Below the pieces are notes generated by a model. That model was not told where the DNA came from, ran no database searches, and saw nothing but the letters and a program-made list of their open reading frames with translations. A stretch of 54,317 nucleotides of DNA, from assembly GCA_028288305.1 (NCBI GenBank), contig JAQBOA010000051.1, forward strand, positions 1 to 54,317. The letters run 5' to 3'. Source of the DNA: Mucilaginibacter sp. (GTDB lineage Bacteria > Bacteroidota > Bacteroidia > Sphingobacteriales > Sphingobacteriaceae). Positions 24,695 through 34,542 of the stretch are shown here, one piece after another (position 1 is the first letter of the stretch; every line of letters begins with the position of its first letter). Made by a program: the position numbers and the translations under genes.

Positions 24695-25087
24695 TTAAAA
24701 TGTAAATAAAAGATCTGTTTCTGTATATAAATGATTTCTGTTGATCATTACTGAATGTTTATCTTTTTTAAATTGTTTTAACTTCATGCTATCCTTCCCT
24801 AAAAGTCTCCTGAATAAACCTACCGGAGTTACAACTAAAAAAAATAATACTCCCAATATAATCGCGGGGCTTACTATGCCTAATAATTCGGACAAGCCAA
24901 ACCATAAAACAGCAAAAGGGTAAAACATAATTGGCAATAGAATAGTAACAAGTATCAGCACAAATGCGGCAATAACAAAGTGATCGTTTTTTAAATGCAG
25001 CGCTAAAACTAAAGCAGTCAGCGTTGCTACCTGTCCAAACTCCATACATTGCTTTTTAGTTACTGAGAACTTTTTAGTTGTTTTCAT
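24695..25087 (-). CDS. SxtJ-family membrane protein
   Basis: A 130-residue inner-membrane protein with three to four hydrophobic helices: LTALVLALHL, FVIAAFVLILVTILLPIMFYPFAVLWFGLSE and IVSPAIILGVLFFLVVTPVGLFRRL. The helix run and the terminal VTPVGLFRRLLGKD motif mark the SxtJ family, found almost always with NodU-type carbamoyltransferases. Its start ATG overlaps the stop of the upstream SGNH gene (ATGA), so the genes are translationally coupled. Function is not known. Confidence 0.9.
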   Translation of the reverse strand: MKTTKKFSVTKKQCMEFGQVATLTALVLALHLKNDHFVIAAFVLILVTILLPIMFYPFAVLWFGLSELLGIVSPAIILGVLFFLVVTPVGLFRRLLGKDSMKLKQFKKDKHSVMINRNHLYTETDLLFTF

Positions 25088-27141
25088 TTATTCGATTTGC
25101 TTTTAATTTGCATAAGAAGTAACAAGGCAGCCTTATTTTCAGGGTCTGTTCTCAATATTTTTTCCGCATATTTTGATGTTCCATCTCTATTACCCATTCC
25201 CGAATAAGCATTTGCTATCTGTAATAAAACAAGAACATTAGTTGTATCTTTTAAGTATTGTTTTTGTAATTGTATCAGTTGTTCAGTGTTGTTTTTAATC
25301 GGCCCCAAGTTAAAACCGGAGGAATTATTATTGATTGCGTAATCAATATACACAATAGCATCTGCGGGCTTATCAATTTTTAAATAGTTTACAAATAAAT
25401 AACGCGCTTTATTAAATGACCGCGCCAGGTTAAATGATTTTTTGAAGTTAAATATAACATTTTCACTGTCATTTAATTCTCCGCTTAACATAGCAATCTG
25501 CTCATACAATCCCGGATCTGTTGGATATTCCAACGCTAAATTTTCAAGCACATTTCTTGCCTTTAACAATTCGCGTTTGCCTAAATAATATTCATATAAA
25601 TCGTTCATTATATTAGCCCATTTTATATTTTCAAAAACAAGTTTATAAGCCAGTGTTTCTTCGTGTGATTCTGTTTTAACAGAATCCAGGGCATGCAAAT
25701 CATTATATGGCCATCTTTTTTTAAGATTAAGGACTCTGTAGACTCCAGCTAATGAATCAACTGAATTTTGCGGCATTCTATGCAGCAACTGTTTAAATGT
25801 AATCTCGTTTCCAGTAGCTTCAGGAATGATCCGGTATTTTTTTATTGCTTCATAAAATATATCTGACATTATCGCGTAGCCCTTTAAATTGGGATGTACG
25901 TGATCCACAGTCAATTCTTCACCAATAATATGATGATCGGCATTGTTTTCAAAAGCGGCCCTTGTATTTACCAGGTGTGTTTCAGGATATTTATCGCACA
26001 ACTGGGTCAATATTTCATTAAACTGTTCGGGTGCCCTAAATCTTAGTCCATCAAGGTCTTTAGCTTTTAAAAAATATTTTTTTGCCTTTATAAAATCGCT
26101 TTGTTTGTAAGCCAACTGTCCCAAATAGTAATTGCAAAGTGCGCTGGAGCTATAAATGTTTTCTGCCTTTTTTAACCAGGTATCAGCAGAATTTAAATCA
26201 TTATTTTTAAAAGCTCTCAAACCAAGGTTGAAAGCAGTTTTAAATCCTGGAGATTTTATACTGTCTGCTTCAAAACTTATAAAAGGTTTTAAATCCTTTT
26301 CATTGCTTACTAAATTACTTACAAAAAGAGGAATGTGCCGTTTGCTGAACAAATTCATTGTTTCGTCCATATTATCCCTAAACTGGGTAACGCCCTTTTT
26401 ATACAAATCCGAATGATAAGGAATTTCCTGTTTGGCAACCATTAACCGCATCCGGTCTCCGCCGGATTTTAAACCGGTGGTTCCAAAAGCGTTTTTCGTA
26501 TCGGCATAAAAGTTAATGATCAATTGGGCAAGCCTTAAATTGCGCAGGTTAAGTATAAAATTTATAATATGAGGATTGCTGCCCAGGCTTTGTGTTGATG
26601 CAGCACCGAGAGCGCCATAAAATTCGTTATGGCCCGTATAAATCAAAACAGCATCAGGCTCATAATTTACAACCTCTTTAGCAAAACTTAATACTGTATA
26701 AGAGTTTACCGCCGTTAAAGACAGGTTAATTATTTCAAAATTTTTATTGGGATAAGTATGCGTTAAACGATACTGCAGCCATCTATGAAAAGAGCCATTA
26801 TGAAAGTAAGGATAGCCAATGGTGGTTGATTCTCCAAGTACAAATATTCTTAGTGTGTTATTATCCTTTTTCTTCTTAAATATTTCATTGTTGCCTTTTG
26901 TGGCTATTTGCTGCTCTGTAAAAAACTTTTTAGATGCATCGGGATTAAACACAAGGTAATCTTTATCGCCTTTGTATTCAATAAACAGGCTTAAATTATT
27001 TCCATAATTAAATATCCTTAAACAAGACTCCAGTAAAAATAAAATAAGTAAAGGGACCAGTATAATACTGATCCCTTTAAACAAAATAACTCTTTTTTTA
27101 GATGGCCCTTTTGACGAGGGGGTTATCGGCTTTTTTGACAT
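25084..27141 (-). CDS. Membrane-anchored SGNH/GDSL hydrolase with TPR repeats
   Basis: A 685-residue protein with one N-terminal membrane helix (about 20-40, ISIILVPLLILFLLESC) and an envelope-facing SGNH domain (about 95-235 and 395-430). Catalytic blocks are GEST with Ser105, GHNEF with Asn172 and the closing DHVHPN near 411-416. TPR-like repeats are inserted between blocks (about 295-375) and continue to the end (520-680). SGNH enzymes acylate or deacylate sugars; with a carbamoyltransferase downstream, this one probably modifies or binds a surface glycan. It overlaps sxtJ by 4 bp and starts 47 bp after the SusD stop with no visible terminator between. Confidence 0.88.
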   Translation of the reverse strand: MSKKPITPSSKGPSKKRVILFKGISIILVPLLILFLLESCLRIFNYGNNLSLFIEYKGDKDYLVFNPDASKKFFTEQQIATKGNNEIFKKKKDNNTLRIFVLGESTTIGYPYFHNGSFHRWLQYRLTHTYPNKNFEIINLSLTAVNSYTVLSFAKEVVNYEPDAVLIYTGHNEFYGALGAASTQSLGSNPHIINFILNLRNLRLAQLIINFYADTKNAFGTTGLKSGGDRMRLMVAKQEIPYHSDLYKKGVTQFRDNMDETMNLFSKRHIPLFVSNLVSNEKDLKPFISFEADSIKSPGFKTAFNLGLRAFKNNDLNSADTWLKKAENIYSSSALCNYYLGQLAYKQSDFIKAKKYFLKAKDLDGLRFRAPEQFNEILTQLCDKYPETHLVNTRAAFENNADHHIIGEELTVDHVHPNLKGYAIMSDIFYEAIKKYRIIPEATGNEITFKQLLHRMPQNSVDSLAGVYRVLNLKKRWPYNDLHALDSVKTESHEETLAYKLVFENIKWANIMNDLYEYYLGKRELLKARNVLENLALEYPTDPGLYEQIAMLSGELNDSENVIFNFKKSFNLARSFNKARYLFVNYLKIDKPADAIVYIDYAINNNSSGFNLGPIKNNTEQLIQLQKQYLKDTTNVLVLLQIANAYSGMGNRDGTSKYAEKILRTDPENKAALLLLMQIKSKSNK

Positions 27142-27188
27142 GAATTATTCCTTCATTTTATTCAAATATAGGCACATCCAGGTCAAAA

Positions 27189-28712
27189 TTAATAGCCTGC
27201 ATTTTGTGTCCATTGTGGATTGAGTGTCATTTCACCAAAAGGAATAGGTGCCAGATATTTTTGGGCAACGACTGTACCTGCAGGAATTGAATTTTCTGAA
27301 GGATCTCTTGCAGCAATTACAGCCGGAAGTAATTGTAAACGAACAATATCAAACCAGCGCATACCAAATTCTTCCGCAAACTCATACGCCCTTTCGTAAA
27401 CTACAGCATCGCGAAAAGCTGTTTGGCTAAGCCCGGGAGTTAGCGGCGCTTCACCGGCCCGTGCCCGTACCAAATTGACAGCTGCATAACCTGCTCCTGT
27501 TGGGCCTCCTCCAGCCATATCCGACGCTTCTGCATAATCTAACAAAACCTGCGGATAACGAATAACATCTAATGCTTTATTTGTACTTGGTTGTATTGAA
27601 AGAATCTGAGTAGCTGTTTCATTAACACCGTCACCATTAAGCCCGGCCCTGAATTTTTTGTAGTATGGATGTTGGGCATGCGTTACAGTAGAATTCCAGG
27701 GAGTAAGTACGAAACTTTTGTCCGGCTGTATTAACTTAAGTGTAGTATAAAAAGTGAGGTCGGTTCTTGTACATACCGGTGCATTTTTAAAGAAGTTAAT
27801 TTCCGGATAAACATCATCCCAACCACTTGATCCGTCAAGAGCTACCTCATCCAATGGTACATTAGAAGATCCAAAACGACGGTCGGGCAAGCCTCCTGCA
27901 ACACTATATTCTAACGCGAAAATAGATTCAGGGCTATTGTTTGTAGTAAAAACCTGATCGTAAGGTGTGCTCAGGTTATATACTCCTGCCTGGATAACTA
28001 TATTAGCTTCAGCAGCAGCTAGGGCATAATTGTTGGCTTGATTTAGCGGCCAGCCAGCCATAGTTAAGTACACATCAGCTAAACAGGCACTTGCAGAATA
28101 AGTAGTTGGCCTTCCCTGCGCTAACGTTGTTCCCAAAAGTTTTTTGGCGGTTTGCAAGTCACTTATTATCGAAGCGTAAACAGTAGCAACATCTGCTCTC
28201 GGCGGTTTTGCGTTTAAGTCCAAATTAGTTAATACCATTGGTAACGGCCCAAAAGTTCTTACCAGATAGTAGTAACATAAACCTCTTAAAAAATAAGCCT
28301 GGCCTGCTGAAGCGTCCTTTAAAGCCTGAGTTGAGTTAACTTTTGAATAATTTGTAATAACGTTATCTGCCTGGTAAATAGCCTGCCATGGGCCGTACCA
28401 TTCTGCAGTTAAGCTTGAATTTGAACTACCGCCTGATAACCGGTCAAAATCACGCTGATCCTGCTTATTTAATCCTGGGTCGGTTGTATAATCGTCTGAA
28501 CCGAAATAAGAGGTTTCTTTACTCGTAAACCCCCATGCACCGTCCCTTGCAAGTGCTATATATATAGCGTTAACAGAAGCATCCAGATCGCTTTGTGTTT
28601 TAAAATAAGTTTGCGGCGTTAAATTGGCCTTCGGGTCTTCAGAAAGCTTTACACAGCCAGAAATCACAATTAAAGCAAGAGCTGCTAATAGTAGTGAATA
28701 TTTAGTTTTCAT
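27189..28712 (-). CDS. susD: SusD/RagB-family outer-membrane lipoprotein
   Basis: A 507-residue surface lipoprotein (lipobox ALIVISGC) that binds glycan as the lid of the SusC transporter. Family marks: TYFKTQSDLDASVNAIY, YQADNVITNY, GQAYFLRGLCYYYLVRTFGPLP (the RaLRAYYYFxLxxxFGxvP signature) and a C-terminal FAEEFGMRWFDIVR. The ATG at 28712 gives a proper lipoprotein signal; an upstream TTG at 28742 is in frame but unlikely. It follows susC by 36 bp. The bound glycan cannot be read from sequence. Confidence 0.95.
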   Translation of the reverse strand: MKTKYSLLLAALALIVISGCVKLSEDPKANLTPQTYFKTQSDLDASVNAIYIALARDGAWGFTSKETSYFGSDDYTTDPGLNKQDQRDFDRLSGGSSNSSLTAEWYGPWQAIYQADNVITNYSKVNSTQALKDASAGQAYFLRGLCYYYLVRTFGPLPMVLTNLDLNAKPPRADVATVYASIISDLQTAKKLLGTTLAQGRPTTYSASACLADVYLTMAGWPLNQANNYALAAAEANIVIQAGVYNLSTPYDQVFTTNNSPESIFALEYSVAGGLPDRRFGSSNVPLDEVALDGSSGWDDVYPEINFFKNAPVCTRTDLTFYTTLKLIQPDKSFVLTPWNSTVTHAQHPYYKKFRAGLNGDGVNETATQILSIQPSTNKALDVIRYPQVLLDYAEASDMAGGGPTGAGYAAVNLVRARAGEAPLTPGLSQTAFRDAVVYERAYEFAEEFGMRWFDIVRLQLLPAVIAARDPSENSIPAGTVVAQKYLAPIPFGEMTLNPQWTQNAGY

Positions 28713-28748
28713 CTTTAATATTTTAGTAGTAAATAATATCAATTTATT

Positions 28749-31700
28749 TTAAAAGCCCAGTCTTACTCCAACTGTATAAGTTTTAGGATTTGGAATAACA
28801 CCAAACTCCTGTCCCTGGGTAATGGCATTTCCTGCATTATTAATTTCAGGGTCATATCCTTTGTAAGGTGTGATGGTAAACAGGTTTTGCCCGCTCACAT
28901 ACACTTCAAGATTATTAACACTTATTCTTTGTAACCATGCAGCAGGTACCTTATAAGAAAGTGACAGGTTTTTTAATTTAGCGTAGCTTGAATTATATAC
29001 ATAACGGCTGCTATTATTGTAATTATGGCTTGAATTGCTCCACGCAGGGTTATCAGTTTGGTGAGAAGGGGTCCATAAATTTTCTGGTACTGCTTCAATA
29101 GTTGTAGCATTTTTCATATCACCCAATCCACCCCATAGGTAGGCAAGCGTTTCAGAAAATACCTGGCTACCCTGTTGCCCCTGGAACATAAAGCTTAAAG
29201 TTAAATTTTTATAGGTAAAATCATTGATAAACCCATAAGTAAACTGCGGTGTTGCATTACCTAAAGTCTGATAATCGGCCGAAGTATAGGCATGGTCACC
29301 ATTTATATCCTGGTACTTAGCGTCACCCGGTTTCATACCGTATAGTGCAGCTTGAGCAGCTTCGCTGGTTTTCCAGGTACCTAAAAATTTATATCCGTAA
29401 AATTCGCCCAATGGCTGGCCAACTTTTAATATGGCATTAACAGTATTATTGCCGCTTCCAACTACCTGGTTATCCAATCCGCCAAGATTAGTAACTTTAT
29501 TACGGTTAATTGATACGTTTAAATTAGTAGTCCATCTAAAATCTCTTGATACAACCGGAGTACCTCCAACAGAAAATTCAAAACCATTATTTGTAAGACT
29601 GCCAATATTGGCCTGGTAAGTATTCCCATTATCGTAGCCAGACGCAGGCTTCTGATATAACAAATTAGTTACATTATTTTTGTAGGCATCTGCAGTAAAG
29701 GTTAAACGTCCTTTCAGGAAAGCAATGTCAACACCCACATCATAGGCAGTTTTAGCTTCCCATTCAAGTGATTTTGACACACCTGTTCCTAATGGAGTAG
29801 CTACGCTCGCAGTTCCGGCAGCCCCCGGCATGCCGCCGTTAAAATAGTAATTACCCTGTGACGAAGGCGTAAGAATTTGCGCAATACTTGAATAGGCGCC
29901 CACATTCTGATTACCGGTTTGGCCGTAAGAAGCGCGGATCTTTAAATCAGATATCACTTTAGACGACTTTAAAAAGTCTTCATTAGTTGCATTCCAGCTT
30001 ACACCTATAGATGGGAATGAGCTGTATTTTTTTGTCAGGTGTGATGACCCGTCTGTACGGATACTGGCAGTCAGGAAGTACCTGTCCTTATAGGAGTAAT
30101 TAACACGTGCCAAATAAGACACCAAGGCATCGGATGAATAAGTTGAAGAATTCTGGGCTCCTCCTAAAGCTAAATTATAGTATCCCAGGGAATAGGTTGA
30201 CAAGCTGTTTGCCCTTGCAACAAAGCCCATACTTGTACCCGATTGTACTTCATATAACCCTGTGGCAGTTATTGAATGATCACCAAATTTATGTTTGTAA
30301 GTAAGGAAATTACTACTCAAATAACCTGTGAACTTGCTTGTTTCATTATTAATATAATCTGATTTTGAATCATAATTACTTGTTCCGGGGCCGAAATATC
30401 TTTGCAGATAATTTTGACCAATTGAATAAACATCAGTTGAAGTGAATGTCAGGTCGTTTATGATTCGGTAATTAAATGTTGCTGTTCCGTTAAGATTTGT
30501 AGCCGTTCCATCATCAGCCTGGCTCATAGCTTGTTCTACCGGGTTAAATTGGATAGATGCATATTTTGAGTGATTAATATATGCACCTGAAGCATCTCTT
30601 ATTGGAGAAGTAGGGTCCCATTCAACTGCCTGGTTAAAAGGATCGGTCAAACCGCCGCCATAACTATTATTATGGTTTTGAGGAAGGGATGCTGATAGGA
30701 TGATTTTTAAATCCATCCTGTTATTCAGCTTAACATCCATGTTTGACTTTAATGTTGTTCTTTTATAATAGGTGTTAAGTATAGTACCGGGCTGATCAAG
30801 GTATCCTAAAGAAAAACGGTATTTTACAGTTTCGGAACCACCAGAAACAGCAAGATCATAATATTGCACCCAGGCTTTCTGGAAAAGCGCCTTTTGCCAG
30901 TCAGTACCACCGCCATTATTTTTATAATTATCAAGTTGTGCCTGTGTAAAGGCATCAGTTTGTCCTGTAGATTCAAACTGATTGTTAACTGATCTTGCAA
31001 AATCATATGGGCCCATCAGATCTAGCGTCTTTGGCATTTGATCATTTTGTACCCATGTGTTAAACTCAATCCGTGGTTTGCCTAAATGGCCTGATTTAGT
31101 GGTGATCAGAACAACTCCATTAGAACCGCGCGATCCGTAAATAGCTGTCGAAGCAGCATCTTTTAAAATTTCAATTGTTTCAACATCATTCGGATCATCC
31201 GGAGCAGCGCCAATATTACCATCAGTAACGTATAATGGTTCTGTGTTTCCGGTAATAGAGTTAGCGCCTCTAATTTGTACATGAGGCCCCTGGCCCGGCT
31301 GACCATTAGCGCTGGTAACTGCTACGCCCGAAGCTGTACCCTGTAAAGCTTGTGATAGTTGGGTAATTGGGCGTTTAGCAATTTCTTTAGCGCTTACAGT
31401 ACTACTGGAGCCTGTAATTTCACTTCTCTTCTGTGTACCGTAACCAACAGCTACTACTTCCTGCAAACCGATTGAGCTTTCAAGTAAAGTAATATTTAAT
31501 ACTGTTTGTCCGTTTAGTTTTACACTTTGTTCCGCGAAGCCGACAAAGCTGAAAACTAAAGTCGCATCATCAGGTGCCTGTATTTGGAACCTTCCGTCTA
31601 CATCTGTTTGCGTACCACTGGTAGTGCCTTGCACTTTTACTGTTACGCCGGGAATTGGCTTGCCCTGGTCATCTTTTACCTGTCCGGTAACTGTAACAGG

Positions 31701-31802
31701 AGGAGGGCTTTTTACAGCACTTTTAAAATATGCTGCGTAACTATTTAGAGTTACAGCGAACATAAATAAGAAAAAGATAAATAAAATTCTTTTCATTTTC
31801 AT
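28749..31802 (-). CDS. susC: SusC/RagA-family TonB-linked outer-membrane transporter
   Basis: A 1017-residue TonB-dependent barrel that imports oligosaccharides. After the signal peptide comes a carboxypeptidase D-like domain (about 36-110; VTVTGQVKDDQGKPIPGVTVKV), the TonB box/plug start VVAVGYGTQKRSEITG, the plug with LQGTASGVAVTS...QIRGANSI and PLYVTDG (usually PLYVIDG), and a 22-strand barrel ending TVGVRLGF. Length is normal. First gene of a minus-strand run: susC, susD, SGNH/TPR, sxtJ, DUF5989, carbamoyltransferase. Confidence 0.96.
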   Translation of the reverse strand: MKMKRILFIFFLFMFAVTLNSYAAYFKSAVKSPPPVTVTGQVKDDQGKPIPGVTVKVQGTTSGTQTDVDGRFQIQAPDDATLVFSFVGFAEQSVKLNGQTVLNITLLESSIGLQEVVAVGYGTQKRSEITGSSSTVSAKEIAKRPITQLSQALQGTASGVAVTSANGQPGQGPHVQIRGANSITGNTEPLYVTDGNIGAAPDDPNDVETIEILKDAASTAIYGSRGSNGVVLITTKSGHLGKPRIEFNTWVQNDQMPKTLDLMGPYDFARSVNNQFESTGQTDAFTQAQLDNYKNNGGGTDWQKALFQKAWVQYYDLAVSGGSETVKYRFSLGYLDQPGTILNTYYKRTTLKSNMDVKLNNRMDLKIILSASLPQNHNNSYGGGLTDPFNQAVEWDPTSPIRDASGAYINHSKYASIQFNPVEQAMSQADDGTATNLNGTATFNYRIINDLTFTSTDVYSIGQNYLQRYFGPGTSNYDSKSDYINNETSKFTGYLSSNFLTYKHKFGDHSITATGLYEVQSGTSMGFVARANSLSTYSLGYYNLALGGAQNSSTYSSDALVSYLARVNYSYKDRYFLTASIRTDGSSHLTKKYSSFPSIGVSWNATNEDFLKSSKVISDLKIRASYGQTGNQNVGAYSSIAQILTPSSQGNYYFNGGMPGAAGTASVATPLGTGVSKSLEWEAKTAYDVGVDIAFLKGRLTFTADAYKNNVTNLLYQKPASGYDNGNTYQANIGSLTNNGFEFSVGGTPVVSRDFRWTTNLNVSINRNKVTNLGGLDNQVVGSGNNTVNAILKVGQPLGEFYGYKFLGTWKTSEAAQAALYGMKPGDAKYQDINGDHAYTSADYQTLGNATPQFTYGFINDFTYKNLTLSFMFQGQQGSQVFSETLAYLWGGLGDMKNATTIEAVPENLWTPSHQTDNPAWSNSSHNYNNSSRYVYNSSYAKLKNLSLSYKVPAAWLQRISVNNLEVYVSGQNLFTITPYKGYDPEINNAGNAITQGQEFGVIPNPKTYTVGVRLGF

Positions 31803-32264
31803 TTAGATTTGGTTATAAATTGGTTTACAGATTTGGAATCTTAGGGTAAAATAAGCTGCCTTCGATTAAAAAAAGTATAATAAATGATTAATTTTAAAGC
31901 TTATTAAACATATAATAACTTTTTTATTGATTGCAAATCCTAATTGTAACTTTAATATGCATAATAGAGCTGTGTTAGCATAAAAATTACATAAAATAGC
32001 ATAATTGCCATATTTGATTTGTTTTTTTATTACTGATTAATGCTTCGATCAACGGTCAATTTTTATTTAATAGAATATTAATAATTGGATATTTCCAGAC
32101 TTCTCCAATGAAATCTTATGATGAATACTATTGAAAGTAATGTTGATGCTTGTATATTAAAAGCCACGAAGTAATTATTGAGAAAATACTTTAATCTCAT
32201 TTAAGTACAGTATAAATATTTCAGTTTTGAAACCGGGTCAGACAGTGAGTATGTTATTTAATAA
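31803..32264. other. Intergenic region carrying the susC promoter
   Basis: About 460 bp with no gene. It must contain the susC promoter (minus strand); no TAnnTTTG with a correctly spaced TTG stands out, which suggests activation by a regulator. AT-rich with no strong dyad except the terminator at its right end. Confidence 0.45.
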
Positions 32265-32298
32265 AAAAGGCATGATATCTATTTGTACCATGCCTTTT
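32265..32298 (-). terminator. Terminator of the GH92-GDSL-DUF5703 operon
   Basis: Arms AAAAGGCATG (32265-32274) and CATGCCTTTT (32289-32298), 14-nt loop, followed on the minus strand by TTTTTTATT. It begins 23 bp after the DUF5703 gene stop. Confidence 0.85.
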
Positions 32299-32321
32299 GC
32301 AACGATTAAACTAGTTTAAAT

Positions 32322-34511
32322 CTATTGTTTTGACATATCAATCACGTCAGCCCTGCGTGAAGCAGGTGTAACTATCAAACCCGTAAGCGTGCCATCCACT
32401 ACGCTACCTTGAACCGTAGTATTATAAGGTGCGTTTAGTTTAAACTCAGTATTGCCCCACTCTTTCGGCCAGGCCGGCAACAGCATAATTTTTTTACCGT
32501 CTATCTGCATCAGCATTTCCTGCAAGCCGTTCTCGCCATTTCCGCCATTGTCTTCATCAGGTGCATAGTCATGTCCGGTTGCCCAAAATGCAGGAAACTT
32601 AAGGGTTGGCTCCTTACGGGCGAAATTGAAAGTTACATAAGTTTTGGCAACATCTGTCAAACCAAGCATGGCTGCCTGTATCGGGTCCTGTATCCAGCAG
32701 CCCTTATCCTTAAATTTACGCGCATTAAAAGTATTAATCGCTAATTGCAGGTCGGGCTTGCCCAGGCCGTATAGTCTGAACGGATAAACCGCGTACAATT
32801 CCGGATTTTCCAGGTTATGCCCTTTAACAATTTGCGGACCAGTATACGGCAACAATACCTGTTCGCCATCTTTGTCACTTACCGGCAGATCAGGCAGTTC
32901 GCTGTTAAATCTTTTCCAGTTTTCCCGCGATTTTTCATCGGTTAAATCAGGGGGCAGGGCTATTAACCGGCTCACAACCGCATGTAAACCGGCAATATCT
33001 GGCGCCGGATCATGTGCTTGCCAGAACATCTCAATGGAATTGTCGGGGTCAAGCAATAATTTCCCCTGGGCATCCCGGCCAAAATGCTTATCAAAAAATT
33101 CCACACCTGCTGTTGCTATTGGCAATAGCATATCCCTGGCAAATTTTTTGTCGCCGGTATACTCATAGTAATCCAGCATCATCATGCTTAACTCCAGTAT
33201 CGGGGTAAAGTAATGGCCCGTCCAGTTTTCCTGCACCTCCGGCCCCATATAAGGCAAGCCACCCCAAAAAGGCGAGGTTTCCTGAAAATAGGCACCATCG
33301 TGATGGTAATAATTCTCTACCTGCTCTTTATTACCCGGTAACATATCAAGGTACATTTTAAACAGAGGCAGCATTTCGTCAAAATCACCTGCCATCAGGC
33401 GTGGCCAGTACATCGGACGGGTATTTTGCATCCAATACTGTCCACCCCATTCACGATAATCCGCATCTATAGCTATTGCCGGAGCGTTTTCGTTTGCTTT
33501 AAATTGTGGATTATCCACTACGAAAATGGAGCCGTTAAATTTAATAGGATAACCTCCCCTGCCAGCGCAGGCTGTTATATAACGTTGCAGTATATATCCT
33601 TGTGTAGTTGTTTTGGCAACATTGTCACCATTTACAAATATCCAGCTGCGGTGCCAGAACTTATTCCACCATTGCTGATGGGCCAGCCGCGTCTGCTCAA
33701 GCGACAAGGCGTCCATCCTGGTAATCTTTTCATTCAATTTAGCAAGCCATTGGTCAGGGCTCAAGTCCTTTGTAGTTAAAGGATAAACCGAGATTAACTG
33801 ATCATTAACAGCTTTAATTGTTTGCATGGTAGTATCATCCTTGCTTGTCAGCCCTTTCCCCTTAATAATTCCTCCAAAAACAAAGCCGTGCATGTGTGGG
33901 TCGGCGTAATCCGGGTTTTGATGGTACCAGGTAATTTTATTGGCTTGTTTCAGTAAGATGGTATCACCCTTCCCAACTCGCCAGTTATCCAACGTAACTT
34001 TTACGGAAACCGGCTTTACGCTTTTTGATTCGACCCTTATAACCGGGTGGTTCGCATCTACCCAAACTCTCAGCTGAACAGCAACGGCACCGGTACCTTC
34101 CTTAACCAATATTTCGCTGTTATTCAATTTTAGTACTTGCCGAAAGGCACCTCCCCGTGCCAGCGGATTTGGGCTTACGGATATCGTCACCTTTCCCAGT
34201 TTCATTAACACGCCGCCATCTCTTATCCAGTTGTTCTTTTCTGTGGCCGGGGCTGCCCCCCAGGCATCGGTTTTCCCTATAAAAAAGCAAAGGTCACCGT
34301 TTGGTTCAACCCATACATTGAGGCCAATATCGCCATTACCGGTTGGCATGGATTGCATGGATGTTGGTCCGGGCGTGTCCCAGCTTACATCATATGTATT
34401 CAAAAAGGGACCGATATTAAATTCCTTCTTTTTTTCCTGTGCGCTGGTCGTTACAGAAAGCAACACGCCTGCCAATAAGGCAAATACGACATTTAAAAAC
34501 TTGTTACTCAT
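32322..34511 (-). CDS. DUF5703-domain glycoside hydrolase-like protein
   Basis: A 729-residue exported protein (signal ending VTTSAQ). The N-terminal DUF5703 region (about 30-250) has the recognisable TYDVSWDTPGPTSMQSMPTGNGDIGLNVWVEPNGDL and FFIGKTDAW. The rest is an (alpha/alpha)6-type barrel like GH95/GH65 clan members: YILQRYITACAGRG, GQYWMQNTRPMYWP, ENYYHHDGAYFQETSPFWGG, and ENGLQEMLMQ near the end. Such proteins are annotated as DUF5703 or GH95-like and often accompany polysaccharide loci; the substrate is unknown. Last gene of a three-gene operon, 31 bp after the GDSL gene, before a strong terminator. Confidence 0.85.
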   Translation of the reverse strand: MSNKFLNVVFALLAGVLLSVTTSAQEKKKEFNIGPFLNTYDVSWDTPGPTSMQSMPTGNGDIGLNVWVEPNGDLCFFIGKTDAWGAAPATEKNNWIRDGGVLMKLGKVTISVSPNPLARGGAFRQVLKLNNSEILVKEGTGAVAVQLRVWVDANHPVIRVESKSVKPVSVKVTLDNWRVGKGDTILLKQANKITWYHQNPDYADPHMHGFVFGGIIKGKGLTSKDDTTMQTIKAVNDQLISVYPLTTKDLSPDQWLAKLNEKITRMDALSLEQTRLAHQQWWNKFWHRSWIFVNGDNVAKTTTQGYILQRYITACAGRGGYPIKFNGSIFVVDNPQFKANENAPAIAIDADYREWGGQYWMQNTRPMYWPRLMAGDFDEMLPLFKMYLDMLPGNKEQVENYYHHDGAYFQETSPFWGGLPYMGPEVQENWTGHYFTPILELSMMMLDYYEYTGDKKFARDMLLPIATAGVEFFDKHFGRDAQGKLLLDPDNSIEMFWQAHDPAPDIAGLHAVVSRLIALPPDLTDEKSRENWKRFNSELPDLPVSDKDGEQVLLPYTGPQIVKGHNLENPELYAVYPFRLYGLGKPDLQLAINTFNARKFKDKGCWIQDPIQAAMLGLTDVAKTYVTFNFARKEPTLKFPAFWATGHDYAPDEDNGGNGENGLQEMLMQIDGKKIMLLPAWPKEWGNTEFKLNAPYNTTVQGSVVDGTLTGLIVTPASRRADVIDMSKQ

Positions 34512-34542
34512 TGTATTGCAAATTATCTTGCTACTTTGATCT

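Noticed and set aside
22675..25087. A saxitoxin-type biosynthetic cluster
   Set aside because: Only the SxtI/J/K-like trio is present. The core saxitoxin genes (SxtA polyketide-type enzyme, amidinotransferase, cyclases) are absent, so toxin production is not supported.
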